Below, in pieces: positions 62,388-64,000 of a stretch of DNA of 64,000 bases. The position numbers and the translations under genes are program-made. Positions within the stretch are counted from its first letter, which is position 1, and every line of letters begins with the position of its first letter. Under the pieces are notes generated by a model, which made no database searches, was not told the DNA's origin, and saw nothing but the letters and a program-made list of their open reading frames with translations. The stretch lies in contig NZ_CP015863.1 of the NCBI RefSeq assembly GCF_002163755.1, positions 2,480,001 to 2,544,000 on the forward strand. Direction: 5' to 3'. The stretch is from Vibrio campbellii CAIM 519 = NBRC 15631 = ATCC 25920. Its GTDB lineage: Bacteria; Pseudomonadota; Gammaproteobacteria; Enterobacterales; Vibrionaceae.

Positions 62388-63448
62388 AAGAAGCTCAATT
62401 GGCGTGCTTGTTGTTCAGGCTTGAGCATCACACTCAAGCCTAACAGCCTTATTTCTCGGCCGTTTTGGCGCTTAAGAATATCTCTCAGCAGCACTTTGAA
62501 ATCTTCAAGCTCCAGCTGAGGGTGAATGTGCTCAATCGTTGTGAGTTGAAAATCAGCAAACTTGAGCTTGATACCCTGCTTAATGATCGACTTATCCGGG
62601 CTGGCTTTCTCTAAACGTCTCTCTAGTTCAGGGAAGAGCTTATCTTCGATCACCTGCCAGCACTCATCATAAGTAGCAATGTTTTCGCTAAACGTACGCT
62701 CTACCCCAACCGATTTACGTTCGCGTTCCACCACCACTTCGCGGTCATCAATACCATGGCTGCGCTTCCACAATGAAGCGCCTTGGCGCCCAAATTGGCG
62801 CAACAACTCACGGTAATCACTGTTTTTTATGTCTTCACATAGATAGAAGCCAGCTTGGTGCAGCTTCTCCAAACTCACTTTGCCAACACCTGGGATCTTT
62901 TCCAAAGGCAATTTATCGACTACCTCTTGGACTTTATCGGGTGGAATCACAAACTGGCCATTGGGCTTGTTCATGTCTGAAGCAACTTTGGCAAGAAACT
63001 TAATTGGCGCAATACCTGCCGATGCCGTTAGCCCCAACTCCGTATGTATGTCGCGACGAATCGATTCTGCGATTAGGGTGGCAGAGCCTCGACAGGCAGT
63101 GGAGTCCGTTACATCAAGGTATGCCTCATCAAGGGACAGCGGCTCAATGAGCTGAGTGTATCGTTCGAAGATAGCTCGGATCTGTTGAGAAACTTGCTTG
63201 TACACATGCATTCGCCCCGGAACGACAAGTAAGTTAGGGCAAATCTGGAGCGCACGCGCTGTTGGCATTGCACTGCGCACACCAAACTTACGCGCTTCAT
63301 AGTTGCACGTACTGATCACGCCTCGCTGCTTCTCATGACCACCTACAGCAAGTGCAACACCACGATAGCTTGGGTTATCACGCATCTCTACCGCGGCATA
63401 AAAGCAGTCCATATCCACGTGAATAATTTTTCTGACTCGCTCAATCAC
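62384..63448 (-). CDS. dinB: DNA polymerase IV
   Basis: Y-family translesion polymerase. IIHVDMDCFYAAVE at the N-terminus and PLSLDEAYLDVT hold the three catalytic acids (Asp in VDMD; Asp-Glu in LDEA). The fingers motif (GVISTCNYEARKFGV), little-finger domain and C-terminal LSFF clamp-binding motif are present. The GTG start at 63448 gives 354 residues, as in related vibrio Pol IV proteins; a longer frame to 63502 would put the start beyond the LexA box. The box at 63466-63485 indicates SOS control. Confidence 0.95.
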   Translation of the reverse strand: MIERVRKIIHVDMDCFYAAVEMRDNPSYRGVALAVGGHEKQRGVISTCNYEARKFGVRSAMPTARALQICPNLLVVPGRMHVYKQVSQQIRAIFERYTQLIEPLSLDEAYLDVTDSTACRGSATLIAESIRRDIHTELGLTASAGIAPIKFLAKVASDMNKPNGQFVIPPDKVQEVVDKLPLEKIPGVGKVSLEKLHQAGFYLCEDIKNSDYRELLRQFGRQGASLWKRSHGIDDREVVVERERKSVGVERTFSENIATYDECWQVIEDKLFPELERRLEKASPDKSIIKQGIKLKFADFQLTTIEHIHPQLELEDFKVLLRDILKRQNGREIRLLGLSVMLKPEQQARQLSFF

Positions 63449-63465
63449 GTTTTGCACACAAAAAA

Positions 63466-63485
63466 CACTGTTTAAAAAAACAGTA
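63466..63485. promoter_or_regulatory. LexA box of dinB
   Basis: CACTGTTTAAAAAAACAGTA contains CTGT-N8-ACAG with an A/T-rich centre, matching the LexA consensus TACTGTATATATATACAGTA. It lies 17 bp before the dinB start. Confidence 0.88.
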
Positions 63486-63624
63486 TAGCGATAAATAGAC
63501 ACATTGGAAATAGTGTTATCTGCTATCAGAGATCAAGAATTTTTCATAGCATTTAAATTGCGTTTCATTATTATTGATACTTATAACACTAAAGTTGATT
63601 TATACACCAAAGTAGGGAAACTTT

Positions 63625-64000
63625 TTGAGTAATAAAATACTGGTCGTCGAAGACAGCCGTGCCTTTAAAAACTACTTACAGCAGCTGTTAAACCAAGCAG
63701 GTTATGAGGTACTCACTGCAGAAAACTATGGTGAAGCCCAATCGATTTTAGCAACTCAACCAGAATTGCTTTGTGCCGTTCTCGACTATTGCCTGCCCGA
63801 CGCACAAGATGGCGAAATTATCGACTTGGTACTTTCCCACCAGCAAAAAGTCATCGTGCTGACGGCTATGTTTCAAGATGATGCTCGCGAAAAAATGTTA
63901 GCCAAAGGTGTCCTCGATTACATCTTAAAGGACAGTATGGCGTCGGTATCCTACCTACTTCCACTCCTCAAACGATTAACGAACAATCAACACCATAAGT
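63625..64000 (+). CDS. response-regulator receiver protein, 5' part
   Basis: The first 125 codons of a two-component receiver domain, cut by the window edge. It reads SNKILVVEDSRAFKNYLQQLL, then CAVLDYCLPDAQDGEIIDLV with the phospho-acceptor Asp in VLDYCLPD, VIVLTAM (Thr switch) and YILKDSM (Lys). The start is TTG at 63625 with AGGGA 6-7 nt upstream. What follows the receiver (for example a GGDEF output or a second receiver) is outside the window. Confidence 0.82.
   Translation, partial: MSNKILVVEDSRAFKNYLQQLLNQAGYEVLTAENYGEAQSILATQPELLCAVLDYCLPDAQDGEIIDLVLSHQQKVIVLTAMFQDDAREKMLAKGVLDYILKDSMASVSYLLPLLKRLTNNQHHK

Noticed and set aside
1..64000. A novel defence, phage or secretion system
   Set aside because: I looked for clusters of unknown genes, integrases, transposases, toxin-antitoxin pairs and nuclease/ATPase pairs. 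Nearly all genes belong to known core families and the unknowns are isolated, so no new system can be supported.

Overview
The window is chromosomal DNA from a gammaproteobacterium of the genus Vibrio, most likely the Harveyi clade (V. parahaemolyticus, V. alginolyticus, V. harveyi and relatives). This rests on near-Vibrio-specific versions of small families (DUF3549, DUF3301, DUF4250, the TIGR03503-like protein), a chitinase of marine type, a CsrB RNA with a VarA-type operator, and gene order that follows the E. coli/Vibrio core (purMN-upp, yafJ-gmhA-fadE, dnaQ-rnhA-yafS-gloB-mltD, the bamA/lpx supercluster, map-glnD, trmO-proS). I cannot name the species from sequence alone.

Layout. 1-3.2 kb: pyrimidine salvage (end of a uracil permease, upp) and purine synthesis (purM, purN) with a textbook PurR operator. 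3.2-7.9 kb: yafJ, gmhA and, divergently, fadE with a FadR-like box. 7.9-9.4 kb: a small accessory patch (charged small protein, GNAT, DUF1353 protein) with members of an interspersed repeat nearby. 9.5-19.4 kb: TIGR03503-like membrane protein, dnaQ/rnhA divergent pair, yafS, gloB, mltD with a Yip1-family gene, yafD, glnB, a c-type cytochrome and tilS. 19.5-39.1 kb: one long leftward run of essential genes, in transcription order rpsB-tsf-pyrH-frr-uppS-cdsA-dxr-rseP-bamA-skp-lpxD-fabZ-lpxA-lpxB-rnhB-dnaE-accA, which joins translation, isoprenoid/undecaprenol synthesis, phospholipid synthesis, outer-membrane assembly, lipid A synthesis, replication and fatty-acid synthesis; several intrinsic terminators divide it into sub-operons.

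39.4-46.7 kb: map, glnD, yaeH-type gene, truC-yqcC, DUF3549 and DUF3301 genes and a GNAT. 46.9-47.5 kb: a CsrB-type regulatory RNA on the minus strand, with a promoter and a far-upstream VarA/UvrY box. 47.6-54.7 kb: a KfrA-like small protein coupled to a UPF0178 gene, an AbgT-family transporter, a Zur-controlled pair of zinc-free ribosomal proteins (rpmE2, rpmJ2), trmO-proS, a YebE-like protein and yaeP-DUF4250. 54.7-64 kb: an NSS transporter, a large modular GH18 chitinase, a yggN-type gene, a GreA/B-like protein, a RecQ-family helicase convergent with an SOS-controlled dinB (LexA box), and the start of a response-regulator gene cut by the window edge.

I found no prophage, insertion sequence, CRISPR array, rRNA or tRNA gene. 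The window is mostly conserved core, and I saw no convincing undescribed multi-gene system. The most informative non-coding items are the CsrB RNA with its control region, the Zur, LexA, PurR and FadR-like operators, a dispersed repeat family, and the pattern of internal terminators in the envelope supercluster.
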